Source: Butyrivibrio sp. NC2007 (GTDB lineage Bacteria; Bacillota; Clostridia; Lachnospirales; Lachnospiraceae). Taken from it: a stretch of 64,000 bases of DNA. The notes under the pieces were generated by a model. The model did no database searches and had not been told where the DNA came from. It saw only the letters and a list, made by a program, of their open reading frames with translations. The DNA lies in the NCBI RefSeq assembly GCF_000421405.1, contig NZ_ATWY01000003.1, forward strand, positions 124,001 through 188,000. Reading direction: 5' to 3'. The position numbers and the translations under genes were made by a program. Within the stretch, counting starts at the first letter, position 1. Each line of letters opens with the position of its first letter. Shown piece by piece: positions 34,709 to 43,770 of the stretch.

Positions 34709-35098
34709 TTACTTTACTTCATCGGTAGTTCCGTCTTTTTTTACTACTTCAAGCTTGCATCCAAGTCCGAATGCTGCTACGGAACCGGCGATCATTGCCC
34801 AGGGTGCTGCAGCAAGTCCAAGAAATCCTCCGATGATTCCTACATTTACAGGAACACTGAGTACAATCTCGTCATCCTTGCGAATCTGGATCCTGTCTAC
34901 ATTGCCCTCTTCCACTTTCTTTTTGAGCTTTTCTACAGCTGCCTTAGCCTCTTCTCCGATGTCTATTGTATCGGGACGGATCAGTTTGATAGCCTCATCA
35001 GCATTTCCGTTTGTCTTTGTAAGGGCTTCTTTAGCAGTCTTGTATTCAACTCCTGTTGCCTCCATTACTTTCTCGATAGCTTCTAATGTGATTTCCAT
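34709..35098 (-). CDS. DUF4342 protein with N-terminal UBA-like domain
   Basis: 129 aa. Residues 1-42 form a UBA/TS-N-like three-helix unit (TGVEYKTAKEALTKTNGNADEAIKLI, as in EF-Ts and NAC). Residues 60-129 match DUF4342: GNVDRIQIRKDDEIVLSVPVNVGIIGG, a hydrophobic Gly/Ala-rich helix pair, then a short strand. The hydrophobic region may insert into the membrane. Function unknown. The start ATG has GAGGG upstream. A weak version of the direct-repeat promoter seen at 2489 and 28016 lies at 35165-35200. Confidence 0.8.
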   Translation of the reverse strand: MEITLEAIEKVMEATGVEYKTAKEALTKTNGNADEAIKLIRPDTIDIGEEAKAAVEKLKKKVEEGNVDRIQIRKDDEIVLSVPVNVGIIGGFLGLAAAPWAMIAGSVAAFGLGCKLEVVKKDGTTDEVK

Positions 35099-35371
35099 TT
35101 TAAGTCCCTCCTCTAATCTTTGTGATCTATCTCGAAATCAGCTATGTGTTTTGCTGATGATATGATTATATCCGGAGATACTATCCACAAAAATATTACA
35201 TTCCGTGAATTATAACCGCCTAATTTTCTCCTTATGCATGTCCTGCAGTAATAATCCACAAAAAATACAGACTCTTTTTATACTTTCTTTAGCGACTGAT
35301 TACGGGAAATACAGAATTATAGGGTATTATAGCTATATCGGTTGTTGTTATATCACACGGAGACTATATCA

Positions 35372-35545
35372 ATGGGCAATTCAAATTTTTATTCAAAATC
35401 ACATTGCGCAAAAGTAGTGGATGCAATAAACATCGGCGGAAAATACGTGGATAAGGAAGTTCTCACTCAGAAAGTCATTACAGCCACCACAACCTCCGTA
35501 TTTGCCGTTTCATTTATTACATTTATCATCCTGCTTCTTGGCTGA
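35372..35545 (+). CDS. Small single-pass membrane protein, family A copy 1
   Basis: 57 aa. Soluble N-terminus with KVVDAINIGGKYVDKEVL, then KVITATTTSVFAVSFITFIILLLG as one membrane helix. A homologue lies at 57240-57416 (see findings). ATG 35372 has CGGAGA about 9 bp upstream. Single gene, convergent with the hydrolase gene, whose stop begins at the next base. Confidence 0.65.
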   Translation: MGNSNFYSKSHCAKVVDAINIGGKYVDKEVLTQKVITATTTSVFAVSFITFIILLLG

Positions 35546-36067
35546 TCAGATGACATTAATCTGACATGATCTCATGGTTTCAAGCGCTGCTTCGTGCTTT
35601 TCTACGGTAACGCCCGCGCAGCATGAGGAATCAACGCTGATCTTTACTTCAGGCATGAAGGCCTTGAGCATGAGCGCATTTGATACAACGCAGATGTCGG
35701 TGCAAAGTCCGACCATCTCAATTTCCAGCTCTTCTTCCTTGGAGAGCTTTAATATTGCATCACAGAGAGCTGTTGAGCCGAAGGTGGGCTTATCAAAGAT
35801 AGTTGCCCCATCAAGTACGGCTGCAACGGCTTTATTTATTTCCCATCCTTCTGTTCCCTCTACGCAGTGAACAACCGGAAGATTCTTTCCCTCCTGAGTC
35901 TCCATATAGTTTGGCTGATGTGTGTCTCTTGTGGCAAATACGTCCTTTATATCATAACACTTGATTTTTTCTACCACGTTTGGCACGATGGCTACAGCCT
36001 CTTTTGTTCCAAGTGCCCCATCAACAAAGTCCTTTTGCATGTCGATGACAATAAGTATTTTTCTCAT
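35546..36067 (-). CDS. Nicotinamidase-like cysteine hydrolase (isochorismatase fold)
   Basis: 173 aa. Catalytic triad candidates: Asp9 in IVIDMQKDFVDGALG, Lys in IFDKPTFGS (about residue 93) and Cys in GLCTDICVVSNAL (second Cys, about 127). ATRDTHQPNYMETQEGKNLPVVHC carries the metal-site Asp/His of PncA-type enzymes, so nicotinamide deamidation in NAD salvage is the likely role. Short for PncA but complete. The RBS is weak. It is 24 bp after the malQ stop and probably co-transcribed leftward with malQ and the WYL regulator. Confidence 0.8.
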   Translation of the reverse strand: MRKILIVIDMQKDFVDGALGTKEAVAIVPNVVEKIKCYDIKDVFATRDTHQPNYMETQEGKNLPVVHCVEGTEGWEINKAVAAVLDGATIFDKPTFGSTALCDAILKLSKEEELEIEMVGLCTDICVVSNALMLKAFMPEVKISVDSSCCAGVTVEKHEAALETMRSCQINVI

Positions 36068-36091
36068 ATCTTTCTCTCTCCCAAATATAAT

Positions 36092-37594
36092 TTATTCCTC
36101 GGAAGCCTTGGGCAGACGGCTATAGGTCTCACTCAAAAGCCTGATGCTTCTTGCCAGATCCTCCGAGAGATAGTTCGGTGTAAGGCGCCACTGCCAGTTC
36201 CCCTCTGCTGTTCCGGGGGTGTTGATCCTGGCTTCCTTTCCCTTACACAGATAATCCTGTAAAGGAATTATACACAAATCTGCCACGGAGCGATATGCTT
36301 CCCTGATAATATCCCACACAAAGGCGCCATAGTCCGTATTCATGGAGTTTATGTATCTTCTTGTAAAAGACCTTTCGCCCTCGTTAATTTCCTGAACCCA
36401 GGCAAAAGTCGGTGTGTTATCATGGGTACCGGTATAAACAACACAGTTTTTCTCGTGTCTGTGATTTACATAGCAGCTGTCCCAGCTTGTGAAGCCGTAT
36501 TGAAGCACCTTCATTCCGGGGAAGCCTGAATCCTTAAGGAGTTTAACATTCTCCTCTGTGGTATTACCCAGATCCTCGGCGATCATATCAAGCTCTCCGA
36601 GGCTCTTTTTAAGCGCATTGAAAAGATCCATTCCAGGACCTTTCTTCATTTTTCCGTTCTTTGCAGTCTCATCTCCGAAAGGAATCTCGTAGTACTCGGA
36701 AAATCCATGGAAATGATCGATACGGATCACGTCGAACCACTGATAATTGCGCTCAATTCTCTTTATCCACCACAAATAACCGTCTTTTTTGAGAGCATCC
36801 CAGTCATATATTGGATTTCCCCAGAGCTGGCCTGTAGGCGAAAAAGCATCCGGAGGACATCCTGCCACTGATTTGGGCTCAAAGTCTTTGTCCATCTCAA
36901 AAACTTCCGGATGTGACCAGCTGTCTGCGCTGTCCATGGCAACATAAAAGGGAAGATCTCCGATGATCTTCACATTATGCTTGTGCGCATAATCAAGAAG
37001 TGCCTTCCATTGCTCATCAAACTTAAATTGCTGGAAATAGATGAACTCAATCTCCTTTTTGTTGGTCTTTTTTATCTCATCGATAACCTTTTTATCGCGG
37101 CTTCTTAGCTCTTTATCCCAGTCTGTCCAGGATTTTCCGCCCTGAAGCTCCTTGATTACAAGGTATAATGCGTAATCCTCAAGCCAGTATGCATTTTCCT
37201 TAAAATACTTCTCAAGCTCTTTCTTATCGCCCTTCTCGAGGAAATTGTCGTAGGCCTTCTCAAGCACCTTATACCTGTTTTCGTAGAGTTTTCCGTAATC
37301 CACGCACTCCTGATTACCGCCAAAATCCATGCAGTTTACATCATCCCAGGACAAAAGTCCCTCTTCTATAAGCTTTTCAGGCGAAATAAAATAAGGATTG
37401 CCTGCAAAAGCCGAAAGTGGCTGATACGGAGAATTACCATAGCCCGTAGGGCCAAGTGGCAAAACCTGCCAGTATCCCTGTCCGGACTTCTCCAAAAAGT
37501 CCACAAATTCGAATGCCTCTTTTGAAAAACATCCAATCCCAAATCTTGATGCCAGTGAAAAAATAGGCATCAGCACTCCGCTTTCCCTGTTCAA
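36092..37594 (-). CDS. malQ: 4-alpha-glucanotransferase (amylomaltase)
   Basis: About 500 aa GH77 enzyme. SGVLMPIFSLASRFGIG at the N-terminus, YWQVLPLGPTGYGNSPYQ, DLPFYVAMDSADSWSHPE, VIRIDHFHGFSEYYEIP (nucleophile Asp region), DMIAEDLGNTTEENV (acid/base Glu) and GTHDNTPTFAW. It moves glucan segments between maltodextrins in glycogen or starch use; cytoplasmic. The TTG at 37594 has AAGGAGG 8 bp upstream and puts the start where the family starts. The ATG at 37618 adds eight residues and lacks a ribosome site, but cannot be excluded. It follows the WYL regulator closely. Confidence 0.92.
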   Translation of the reverse strand: MNRESGVLMPIFSLASRFGIGCFSKEAFEFVDFLEKSGQGYWQVLPLGPTGYGNSPYQPLSAFAGNPYFISPEKLIEEGLLSWDDVNCMDFGGNQECVDYGKLYENRYKVLEKAYDNFLEKGDKKELEKYFKENAYWLEDYALYLVIKELQGGKSWTDWDKELRSRDKKVIDEIKKTNKKEIEFIYFQQFKFDEQWKALLDYAHKHNVKIIGDLPFYVAMDSADSWSHPEVFEMDKDFEPKSVAGCPPDAFSPTGQLWGNPIYDWDALKKDGYLWWIKRIERNYQWFDVIRIDHFHGFSEYYEIPFGDETAKNGKMKKGPGMDLFNALKKSLGELDMIAEDLGNTTEENVKLLKDSGFPGMKVLQYGFTSWDSCYVNHRHEKNCVVYTGTHDNTPTFAWVQEINEGERSFTRRYINSMNTDYGAFVWDIIREAYRSVADLCIIPLQDYLCKGKEARINTPGTAEGNWQWRLTPNYLSEDLARSIRLLSETYSRLPKASEE

Positions 37595-37621
37595 AACCTT
37601 ATCCTCCTTAGATAACATTTG

Positions 37622-38611
37622 TTATTTGTATAGCTTTTCAATTGCGCCAAGATCCTCTGTAAAACGCTTTACAACCTCATCCGGGCCCACAATCTTTATA
37701 CTTGAGCCAAGGGAAAATATCCATCCCAAAAACTGTTCGCTGAGGGCCACATCGACATTTGCCTCCGCCCATTCTTCATCGTCCGTAGAACGAATAGCAA
37801 TATCTTTTCCGAATCTGTCCAGCAAAACTCCCACCAGATCCTTCTTGAACTTAAGCTTAACCTTGACCTCTTTTCCGCCAAACATTCCAAAATTCATCCT
37901 GGCGTAGGTTGCCATATCAACTTCCTCGAAGTGCCTTCTTCCCTCTCTCTTCTCCTCGATAATATCGATATCGCGCATCTTATCAACTCTGTAATGCTTG
38001 ATGATTCCTGCTTCTGAGTCAAATGCTATAAGGTAATAATTCTCGTCATCCCAGGTCAGTGCCCAGGGACTTACCTCATATTTTCCCTCTTTTCTCGGAA
38101 CCATCTCTTTATTGATATTCCATTTATAATAATTGAAACGAATCTTATTGTTGTTACTGATTGCACTATGAATTTCATCGACTACGTAATAAATGCTCTC
38201 GTTCATGGTCTTAATACGGCCCTGAACCACCACCTGGCGCTTAAGCTGCAACGCCTCGTAATCACTTACAAGCCCGGTGAGCTTCTTGATCAGTTCGCTG
38301 GACTTCTTCTCTGTAATAAACTTGGAAGACTGTATAGCATCCACCAGGAGCTTAAGCTCTGCTATCTCAAACTCCTTGCTGCCAAGGTGATAGCAGAAGT
38401 TTCTTCCGTCTTTTTCACCGATAACATCAAATCCCAGCATCCTTAGAGCATCCATATCGTCATAAAGGCTCTTTCTGTCAGCTGCAATGCCGCGACTTTC
38501 AAGCTGCTGCTGTATCTCGGGCATGGTTATAGTGTGATTGTCATCGGTTTTTTCCAGCAAAATACGGTAGAGATAATATAGCTTTAATTTCTGATTAGCG
38601 CTTCTTGGCAT
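37622..38611 (-). CDS. WYL-domain transcriptional regulator
   Basis: 329 aa. N-terminal winged helix-turn-helix (about 1-70; MPEIQQQLESRGIAADRKSLYDDMDALR), then a WYL domain (about 145-220: SPWALTWDDENYYLIAFDSEAGIIKHYRVDKM) and a WCX-like C-terminal extension. WYL proteins sense nucleotide or nucleic-acid ligands and control DNA-damage, defence or metabolic genes. Immediately upstream of malQ in the same direction, so it may be co-transcribed with it, but no operator was identified. Confidence 0.85.
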   Translation of the reverse strand: MPRSANQKLKLYYLYRILLEKTDDNHTITMPEIQQQLESRGIAADRKSLYDDMDALRMLGFDVIGEKDGRNFCYHLGSKEFEIAELKLLVDAIQSSKFITEKKSSELIKKLTGLVSDYEALQLKRQVVVQGRIKTMNESIYYVVDEIHSAISNNNKIRFNYYKWNINKEMVPRKEGKYEVSPWALTWDDENYYLIAFDSEAGIIKHYRVDKMRDIDIIEEKREGRRHFEEVDMATYARMNFGMFGGKEVKVKLKFKKDLVGVLLDRFGKDIAIRSTDDEEWAEANVDVALSEQFLGWIFSLGSSIKIVGPDEVVKRFTEDLGAIEKLYK

Positions 38612-38734
38612 GCTTCATCCTCCCTGTAAAATGAACCGGCATAACAATATCAATTATAGTGCATTTTTCTTGATTTAGCGATATTCGGGTAATAGAATGA
38701 AATAGAAAACTATTATTTTTTGAGAGGGATTTTG

Positions 38735-39520
38735 ATGAAGATTATTCGCAGTAAAGCCTTCAGACTCATAGTAATCCTAATCTGTATTGCGATAATAATA
38801 TATGAGTCCATAGCTATTTACAGAGAAAAGCAGGAATATAACATAGCAGGCACCGAGTATGAAGAGCTGGTTGAGGATTCCGTATCCGTGGCAGATAAGA
38901 CCGAAATGCCTGATGGCGCTACATATCCGCCTCTTCAGATTGATTATGCCCAGTTAAAGAGCATAAACAGTGACTTTGTTGCATGGATTTATATGCCATG
39001 TTTTGACTTAAGTTATCCTGTTGTTCACGAAAAAGAGATTGATGAGTACATCAAAAAGACCTTTGAAGGCAAGTACAACAGCTCAGGATGTCTTTTCACC
39101 GATGTTCTCAGCACAACGGATTTTACCGGAATGCACGATATCATTTTCGGTCACAACATGAGAAACGGTGCAATGTTCGGCAAGTTCAAACAGCTCATCC
39201 AGGAAGGCGGCCGCGATATTATCGATTCAAATCCTTATGTCTATATCTACACAGAGAATGCCGTCTATAAGTACCGTGTTTTCGCCTATTACGTAACAAC
39301 CGTCGGAAGTGACTCATATTCGGTTGTAACCTCCGAACAGGAGTACAACGATTTCATTAAATATATTGCAAGCAACAATCTGTACGAAAAGCCATCAGAT
39401 CTAAACCTTGACGAGTTCCCTTCTATCCTCACTCTCTCCACCTGTAGCGGTAGATCCGGAAGCGGAAAAAGACTGGTTATTCACACTGCCAAGGTTGATG
39501 GCTGGACACTGAATAATTAA
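38735..39520 (+). CDS. srtB: Class B sortase
   Basis: 261 aa. An N-terminal signal anchor (about 8-25) is followed by the SrtB-type catalytic domain: DIIFGHNMRNGAMFGKFKQ (catalytic His), TLSTCSG (Cys) and GKRLVIHT (Arg). Sortases link surface proteins to the cell wall or polymerise pili; class B members often serve one or a few substrates, sometimes haem-binding proteins. No protein with an LPxTG or NPxTG sorting signal is encoded in this window, so the substrate lies elsewhere. ATG 38735 with GAGAGG upstream is preferred to the TTG at 38720. Followed by a perfect palindromic terminator. Confidence 0.9.
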   Translation: MKIIRSKAFRLIVILICIAIIIYESIAIYREKQEYNIAGTEYEELVEDSVSVADKTEMPDGATYPPLQIDYAQLKSINSDFVAWIYMPCFDLSYPVVHEKEIDEYIKKTFEGKYNSSGCLFTDVLSTTDFTGMHDIIFGHNMRNGAMFGKFKQLIQEGGRDIIDSNPYVYIYTENAVYKYRVFAYYVTTVGSDSYSVVTSEQEYNDFIKYIASNNLYEKPSDLNLDEFPSILTLSTCSGRSGSGKRLVIHTAKVDGWTLNN

Positions 39521-39525
39521 AAGAA

Positions 39526-39557
39526 AAGTCATAGATGTTATATAACATCTATGACTT
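39526..39557. terminator. Perfect 32-bp palindrome, probable bidirectional terminator
   Basis: AAGTCATAGATGTTAT and its exact complement meet without a spacer (39526-39557), between the convergent sortase and ACT genes. The centre is GTTATATAAC, the 10-bp palindrome repeated around the replication region. T-rich flanks fit a terminator; the centre may be coincidental. Confidence 0.6.
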
Positions 39558-39590
39558 ATTTATTATATCTATATTCTTATATTATCAGGA

Positions 39591-39995
39591 TCAAATGCAG
39601 TTATATCCTTTGTTTGTAAGGATGTTCTCCACCTGATATATGTCATCAGTATGCATCACCATGATTGGAAGTCCCGATTCTCTGTTGAATGAAAGATATA
39701 TGTAATTAACGTTAATATTGCTGGAATACAGCGTTTTTAATATCTTGTCGAGGGCTCCGACCTCATCCGGGCATTCAACGGCTAAAACCGGCGTAGTTTT
39801 GCAAATATAGCCGTCTCCTCTAAGGACCTCAAGGCACTTTGCCGGATCCGAAACCACCATCCTGATAATTCCGTATTCTGCCGAATCATTGGTTACAGAA
39901 CCTAAAATGTTGATTCCATTTGAATTAAGAAGTCCTGTGATGTTCTGAAAACATCCTTTCTTGTTCTCTGCGTAAATTGAAACCTGGTCTAACAT
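39591..39995 (-). CDS. Tandem ACT-domain protein
   Basis: 134 aa made of two ACT domains: MLDQVSIYAENKKGCFQNITGLLNSNGINI (1-65) and VLAVECPDEVGALDKILKTLYSSNINVNYIY (70-134). Such stand-alone ACT pairs bind amino acids and act as small regulators in Firmicutes; the ligand is unknown. It follows the CheY-like gene by 20 bp and is probably co-transcribed with it. Confidence 0.82.
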   Translation of the reverse strand: MLDQVSIYAENKKGCFQNITGLLNSNGINILGSVTNDSAEYGIIRMVVSDPAKCLEVLRGDGYICKTTPVLAVECPDEVGALDKILKTLYSSNINVNYIYLSFNRESGLPIMVMHTDDIYQVENILTNKGYNCI

Positions 39996-40015
39996 AACTG
40001 TCTCTCTTTCTGTAT

Positions 40016-40384
40016 TTATTCCCCATCGAAGAGCTTCTTGACCGCAAGAAGCACATCATACGATGTAAAAGGCTTTATTACGAAGTCCTTTGCTCCCTTT
40101 TTGAGGGCCATCATTATCATAGACTCATACTTCTGATCTGAACACATGATAACTTTGGCATTGGGATCAATCTTCATTATCTCTGTAAGTGCGTCAATAC
40201 CGTTCATTTTAGGCATATTTATATCAAGGATCATCACATCCGGCTTAGTCTCCTGATAAAGTTCAATTGCCTTATCACCGGAAGTTGCCTCTCCGACTAT
40301 CTGATAATCCTCAGCCGGAAGCGCTCCTCTAATCATCTCTCTCATCAGTGTAGTATCATCAGCAATAAGTACTCTTTTACGCAT
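40016..40384 (-). CDS. CheY-like single-domain response regulator
   Basis: 122 aa, a receiver domain only. ADDTTLMREMI (acidic pair), VMILDINMPKMNG (phosphoacceptor Asp about 54), VIMCSDQKYESM (Thr position replaced by Ser) and DFVIKPF (Lys). Without an output domain it should signal by protein contact, as CheY does to FliM, but no chemotaxis gene is in the window. Divergent from the MATE gene, with a 97-bp intergenic region. Confidence 0.88.
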   Translation of the reverse strand: MRKRVLIADDTTLMREMIRGALPAEDYQIVGEATSGDKAIELYQETKPDVMILDINMPKMNGIDALTEIMKIDPNAKVIMCSDQKYESMIMMALKKGAKDFVIKPFTSYDVLLAVKKLFDGE

Positions 40385-40481
40385 ATAGTCTCCTTCACAT
40401 CAATACATATCACTAAAAAGGTCTTTTTATTATATTATCATGTATAATAAATGAAAAAAAGAAAAATCCAAAGGAAAATCC

Positions 40482-41840
40482 ATGAATCAAGAAAACAAAA
40501 TGGGCGTAATGCCCATAAAAGAACTAATCATTTCCATGTCCCTGCCTATGATGATCTCCATGCTGGTGCAGGCTCTTTATAACGTAGTAGACAGTGCCTT
40601 CGTAGCCCGTATTCCCAATCACGCAACCGAAGCCATCACCGCAGTTACTTTAGCTTTTCCCATGCAAAACCTGATGATCGCCATGGGCTCCGGAACCGGT
40701 GTCGGTATTAATGCCCTTCTATCGCGCTCACTCGGCGAAAAGAGATTTGATAAATCCGATGCAGCAGCCAATAATGGTCTGTTCCTGACATTCCTCAATT
40801 TCGTACTCTTTTTTATCATAGGTATTTTCTTTGCCCGTCCATTTATTGCATCCCAGTACAGCAGCGGAATAATCATGGAATTCGGCACAAAATACCTCAG
40901 AATTATCTGCCTGTTTTCTGCCGGAATATTCTTCCAGATGACCTTCGAAAGGCTTCTTCAGTCCACAGGAAAGACTATATTCAGCATGGTTTCTCAGGCA
41001 ACAGGTGCAATTATCAATATTATCTTTGATCCGCTTCTTATCTTCGGAATCGGACCTTTCCCCGAACTTGGCGTTGCAGGAGCTGCCTATGCCACAGTTT
41101 TGGGCCAGTTTATCGGAGCTGCTATAGGCCTCACCTGTAATCTGAAGTTCAATAAGGAAATTGTCTTTTCCTGGGAAAAGATACTTCACCCTGAGCTTGA
41201 GACCATCAGAGAAATATACTACGTTGGTGTCCCTTCGATACTTATGATGTCCATCGGCTCAATTATGACTTATCTGCTGAATAAGATACTGATCATGCTA
41301 TCACCTATTGCAACAGCGGTATTCGGAATCTATTTCAAACTGCAGAGCTTTATCTTTATGCCTGTATTTGGCTTAAACAACGGACTTATACCTGTACTCG
41401 CCTACAACTACGGTGCCAGAAAGAAATCACGTATCAATGAGGCTCTCAGGTTTTCACTTGCACTTGCCCTTTCCATAATGTTTATAGGAGCAATTGTATT
41501 CTTCACCATGCCTGATAAGCTCCTGGGAATATTTAATGCAGACGAAAATATGCTTAGTATAGGTATTCCGGCGCTTCGCACAATATGCCTCTCATTCCCT
41601 GTAGCAGGCCTGTGCATAACCATGGGATCCATATTCCAGGCCTTTTCAAAGAGTATCTACTCTCTGATCATATCTGTAGGAAGACAGCTTGTTGTGCTAA
41701 TCCCGGCTGCATGGCTCTTATCTAAGACCGGCAATATAAACCTTGTTTGGCTCGCATTTCCTATCGCAGAGGTAGCTTCACTTGCCCTATCTGCCTACTA
41801 TTTCCTCAAAGTATACCGCCAAACAGTAGCAAAACTGTGA
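40482..41840 (+). CDS. MATE family efflux transporter
   Basis: 452 aa with twelve hydrophobic segments in two repeats. SLPMMISMLVQALYNVVDSAFVAR at the N-terminus and GVGINALLSRSLGE are family hallmarks; the second half begins near VGVPSILMMSIGS. It is Na+- or H+-driven export of cationic drugs or metabolites by family (NorM/DinF/MepA-type); MepA-like Clostridia proteins are closest in appearance. AAAGGA site 7 bp before the ATG. Single gene. Confidence 0.88.
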   Translation: MNQENKMGVMPIKELIISMSLPMMISMLVQALYNVVDSAFVARIPNHATEAITAVTLAFPMQNLMIAMGSGTGVGINALLSRSLGEKRFDKSDAAANNGLFLTFLNFVLFFIIGIFFARPFIASQYSSGIIMEFGTKYLRIICLFSAGIFFQMTFERLLQSTGKTIFSMVSQATGAIINIIFDPLLIFGIGPFPELGVAGAAYATVLGQFIGAAIGLTCNLKFNKEIVFSWEKILHPELETIREIYYVGVPSILMMSIGSIMTYLLNKILIMLSPIATAVFGIYFKLQSFIFMPVFGLNNGLIPVLAYNYGARKKSRINEALRFSLALALSIMFIGAIVFFTMPDKLLGIFNADENMLSIGIPALRTICLSFPVAGLCITMGSIFQAFSKSIYSLIISVGRQLVVLIPAAWLLSKTGNINLVWLAFPIAEVASLALSAYYFLKVYRQTVAKL

Positions 41841-41942
41841 ATTTGTAATACTCTTTTTGTAAAAAGTCAATACTTTAGCGCTTTTTCAGAATTCTGCACT
41901 AAAAAACACAATGAAATTTGGCATTTTTTCGTGTTTAATCTC

Positions 41943-41971
41943 TTGAGAATGCCCAAAACTAGGTGTAAAAT
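41943..41971 (+). promoter_or_regulatory. HU promoter
   Basis: TTGAGA (41943-41948), 17-bp spacer, TAAAAT (41966-41971), 45 bp before the HU start, leaving a T/A-rich leader. Confidence 0.65.
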
Positions 41972-42016
41972 TTTCATTGTAGTAAAAATTACTCATTTTG
42001 AGGGAGGTATTATACC

Positions 42017-42301
42017 ATGAATAAGACAGAACTTGTTGATGCTATCGCAAAAGAGACTGGTCTTTCAAAGAAGGATTCAGAGAAGGCTGTTAAGGCTTTC
42101 ACAGATGCTGTATCAAAAGAGCTTAAGAAGAAAGGCAAAGTTCAGCTCGTTGGATTCGGAACATTCGAGACAGCTAAGAGAGCAGCTAGAACAGGTAAGA
42201 ATCCTCAGACTGGCGCAGCTATCAAGATTCCTGCAGCTACAGTTCCTAAATTCAAAGCTGGTAAGGCACTCAAGGATGCTGTAAACGGAAAGAAGAAATA
42301 A
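42017..42301 (+). CDS. hup: HU family DNA-binding protein
   Basis: 94 aa, full-length HU. MNKTELVDAIAKETGLSKKDSEKAVKAF, VQLVGFGTFETAKRAARTGKNPQTG (beta-arm base) and IPAATVPKFKAGKALKDAV. It bends and compacts DNA as a dimer and can assist initiator proteins at iteron origins; its position next to the parA/rep module fits such help. Strong GAGGGAGG ribosome site and strong terminator imply high expression. Confidence 0.95.
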   Translation: MNKTELVDAIAKETGLSKKDSEKAVKAFTDAVSKELKKKGKVQLVGFGTFETAKRAARTGKNPQTGAAIKIPAATVPKFKAGKALKDAVNGKKK

Positions 42302-42317
42302 TTTAATAGACATTATT

Positions 42318-42348
42318 TAAGCCCTCGGACTTATGTCCGGGGGCTTTT
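42318..42348 (+). terminator. HU terminator
   Basis: GCCCTCGGAC (42321-42330) pairs with GTCCGGGGGC (42335-42344), then TTTT. Confidence 0.85.
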
Positions 42349-42382
42349 AAAATGCATTTAAAGGCGATTTTAGACGTTTTTC

Positions 42383-42943
42383 TTAGTTTCCTGATCTTCC
42401 TCTGAGCTTTTCCTCTAATTCCTTGTGAGCGAGGTAAATATCGTTATTTTTGTCCATATCCTGCTGGATAAGGTTTCTGATATATTTTGTTGCTGACATA
42501 TTGGCAGCCTTAGCCATATGTTCAACATAGTCTCTGTATCCTCTGATATCCAGAAGGAGGAACTTCTCTTTCTCGTATCTGCTGTTGCTCTTGGCAGAAG
42601 TCTCAGTTTTATCAACTTTTTCCGCTTTATTAATTCTTTCATTAATAACTTCGGGTTGTTCTTGAATTTCTTCAATAACAGGTGTTTGAACCTGTGGGTG
42701 CGGCATTACAGGGGCTTCTACTACCGGCTCCTCAACAGGTACTTCCGCTACCTTTACCTGAACAGATTCTTTCTTTGTTTCATTGACTACTTTGGTCGGT
42801 TTTTCTTCTTTTACAATATCTTCTGTTATCTCAACAGCCTTGGAAGGCGCTTCTTCTTTGGCATCCAGCCTTGACATTCCTGCAAATAAACCCATACCAG
42901 TTTTATTGGCGCCCTGTTTTAACATGTTCGCTTTACTTGCCAT
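42383..42943 (-). CDS. ParB-analogue with C-terminal ribbon-helix-helix domain
   Basis: 186 aa. The N-terminal ~40 residues carry basic and Gly residues (KANMLKQGANKTG) that could contact ParA. Residues 45-115 are a Glu/Val/Pro-rich low-complexity linker. Residues ~125-175 (KFLLLDIRGYRDYVEHMAKA, then NMSATKYIRNLIQQDM) fit a MetJ/Arc ribbon-helix-helix domain. The start overlaps the parA stop (TAATG), the usual parA-parB-type arrangement. It should bind the centromere and repress its own operon; the GTTATATAAC-type repeats upstream of parA are the natural candidate sites. No HTH ParB or ParB nuclease domain is present. Confidence 0.75.
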   Translation of the reverse strand: MASKANMLKQGANKTGMGLFAGMSRLDAKEEAPSKAVEITEDIVKEEKPTKVVNETKKESVQVKVAEVPVEEPVVEAPVMPHPQVQTPVIEEIQEQPEVINERINKAEKVDKTETSAKSNSRYEKEKFLLLDIRGYRDYVEHMAKAANMSATKYIRNLIQQDMDKNNDIYLAHKELEEKLRGRSGN

Positions 42944-43770
42944 TACTCATCCTCCCCCAAGAATTCATCAATGAAATCATCATAGTCTCTAGCTGCTGCT
43001 GAACCACCGGAATATTCGAATATATCCATTTTCATGGTTTGTGCCTCTTCTACGGATACATTCAGTCTTATCTTAGACTTAAACACCTTCGTACCAAGTA
43101 ATTCCGCCTTCTCTTCAATATCATTGATCCAGATCTTTGAATTGGCTGTATTTCTTACCTTAGTAACGAGAATACCGTCAACTACCAGCTTATCATTAGT
43201 ATAATCATGAATCTGATCTATAAATTTATACAGTCTTGATAATCCCTGAAGTGAGTATGCGCCTGGCTCCAACGGTATTATTACCTCATCTGCCACGGTC
43301 AGTATGTTCATAAGAACAACGCCAAGAGCCGGACTACAGTCAAATATGCAGAAATCATAGTCTTTCTTGAGCTTGCCGATTGCATTCTTGATCAGTCTCT
43401 CTCGTCCCAGGTCTCCAAAGGTCATATCTGCGGATGCAAGGTCGATTCCGCCTACTATAAGGTCCAAATTGTCCCCTATTGGAATAATGGCGCGATTAAT
43501 GTCCTTTTCCCCCTTCATGACCTCAAATAATTTAGCAGGGACGTTTTTGAAGAAATATTCCTGTTGTTCCGGTGTAAGTGCTTCAATATCCTCTGGATCC
43601 GGATCAATCTCATTTAAATTGATTCCTGCGGTCATAGACAGGTTTTCCTGAGGATCGGCATCTATTACAAGAACCTTGTATCCCCTGTTAGCCAATCCTA
43701 CCGCAAGAGCGTAGCTGGATGTTGTCTTGGCAACTCCGCCCTTCTGATTACTAAATGCTACTATTCGCAT
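42943..43770 (-). CDS. parA: ParA partition ATPase
   Basis: 275 aa. Deviant Walker A FSNQKGGVAKTTSS (about 6-19), DADPQENLS (A'), DFCIFDCSPALGVV (Walker B region) and VTKVRNTANSKIW. A small ParA/Soj type without an N-terminal HTH, so self-repression is left to the partner. ATG 43770 has GGGAGGAG upstream; the TTG at 43782 overlaps that site. It drives segregation of this replicon together with the ribbon-helix-helix protein; the pair lies 3.2 kb from rep in divergent orientation. Confidence 0.92.
   Translation of the reverse strand: MRIVAFSNQKGGVAKTTSSYALAVGLANRGYKVLVIDADPQENLSMTAGINLNEIDPDPEDIEALTPEQQEYFFKNVPAKLFEVMKGEKDINRAIIPIGDNLDLIVGGIDLASADMTFGDLGRERLIKNAIGKLKKDYDFCIFDCSPALGVVLMNILTVADEVIIPLEPGAYSLQGLSRLYKFIDQIHDYTNDKLVVDGILVTKVRNTANSKIWINDIEEKAELLGTKVFKSKIRLNVSVEEAQTMKMDIFEYSGGSAAARDYDDFIDEFLGEDE

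Noticed and set aside
38735..39520. A sortase substrate in this window
   Set aside because: No protein with an LPxTG-like signal, hydrophobic segment and basic tail was found.
39526..39557. Partition site in the sortase-ACT interval
   Set aside because: The perfect palindrome sits between two convergent stop codons with T-rich flanks, so a terminator is the simpler reading, though its centre matches the GTTATATAAC motif.
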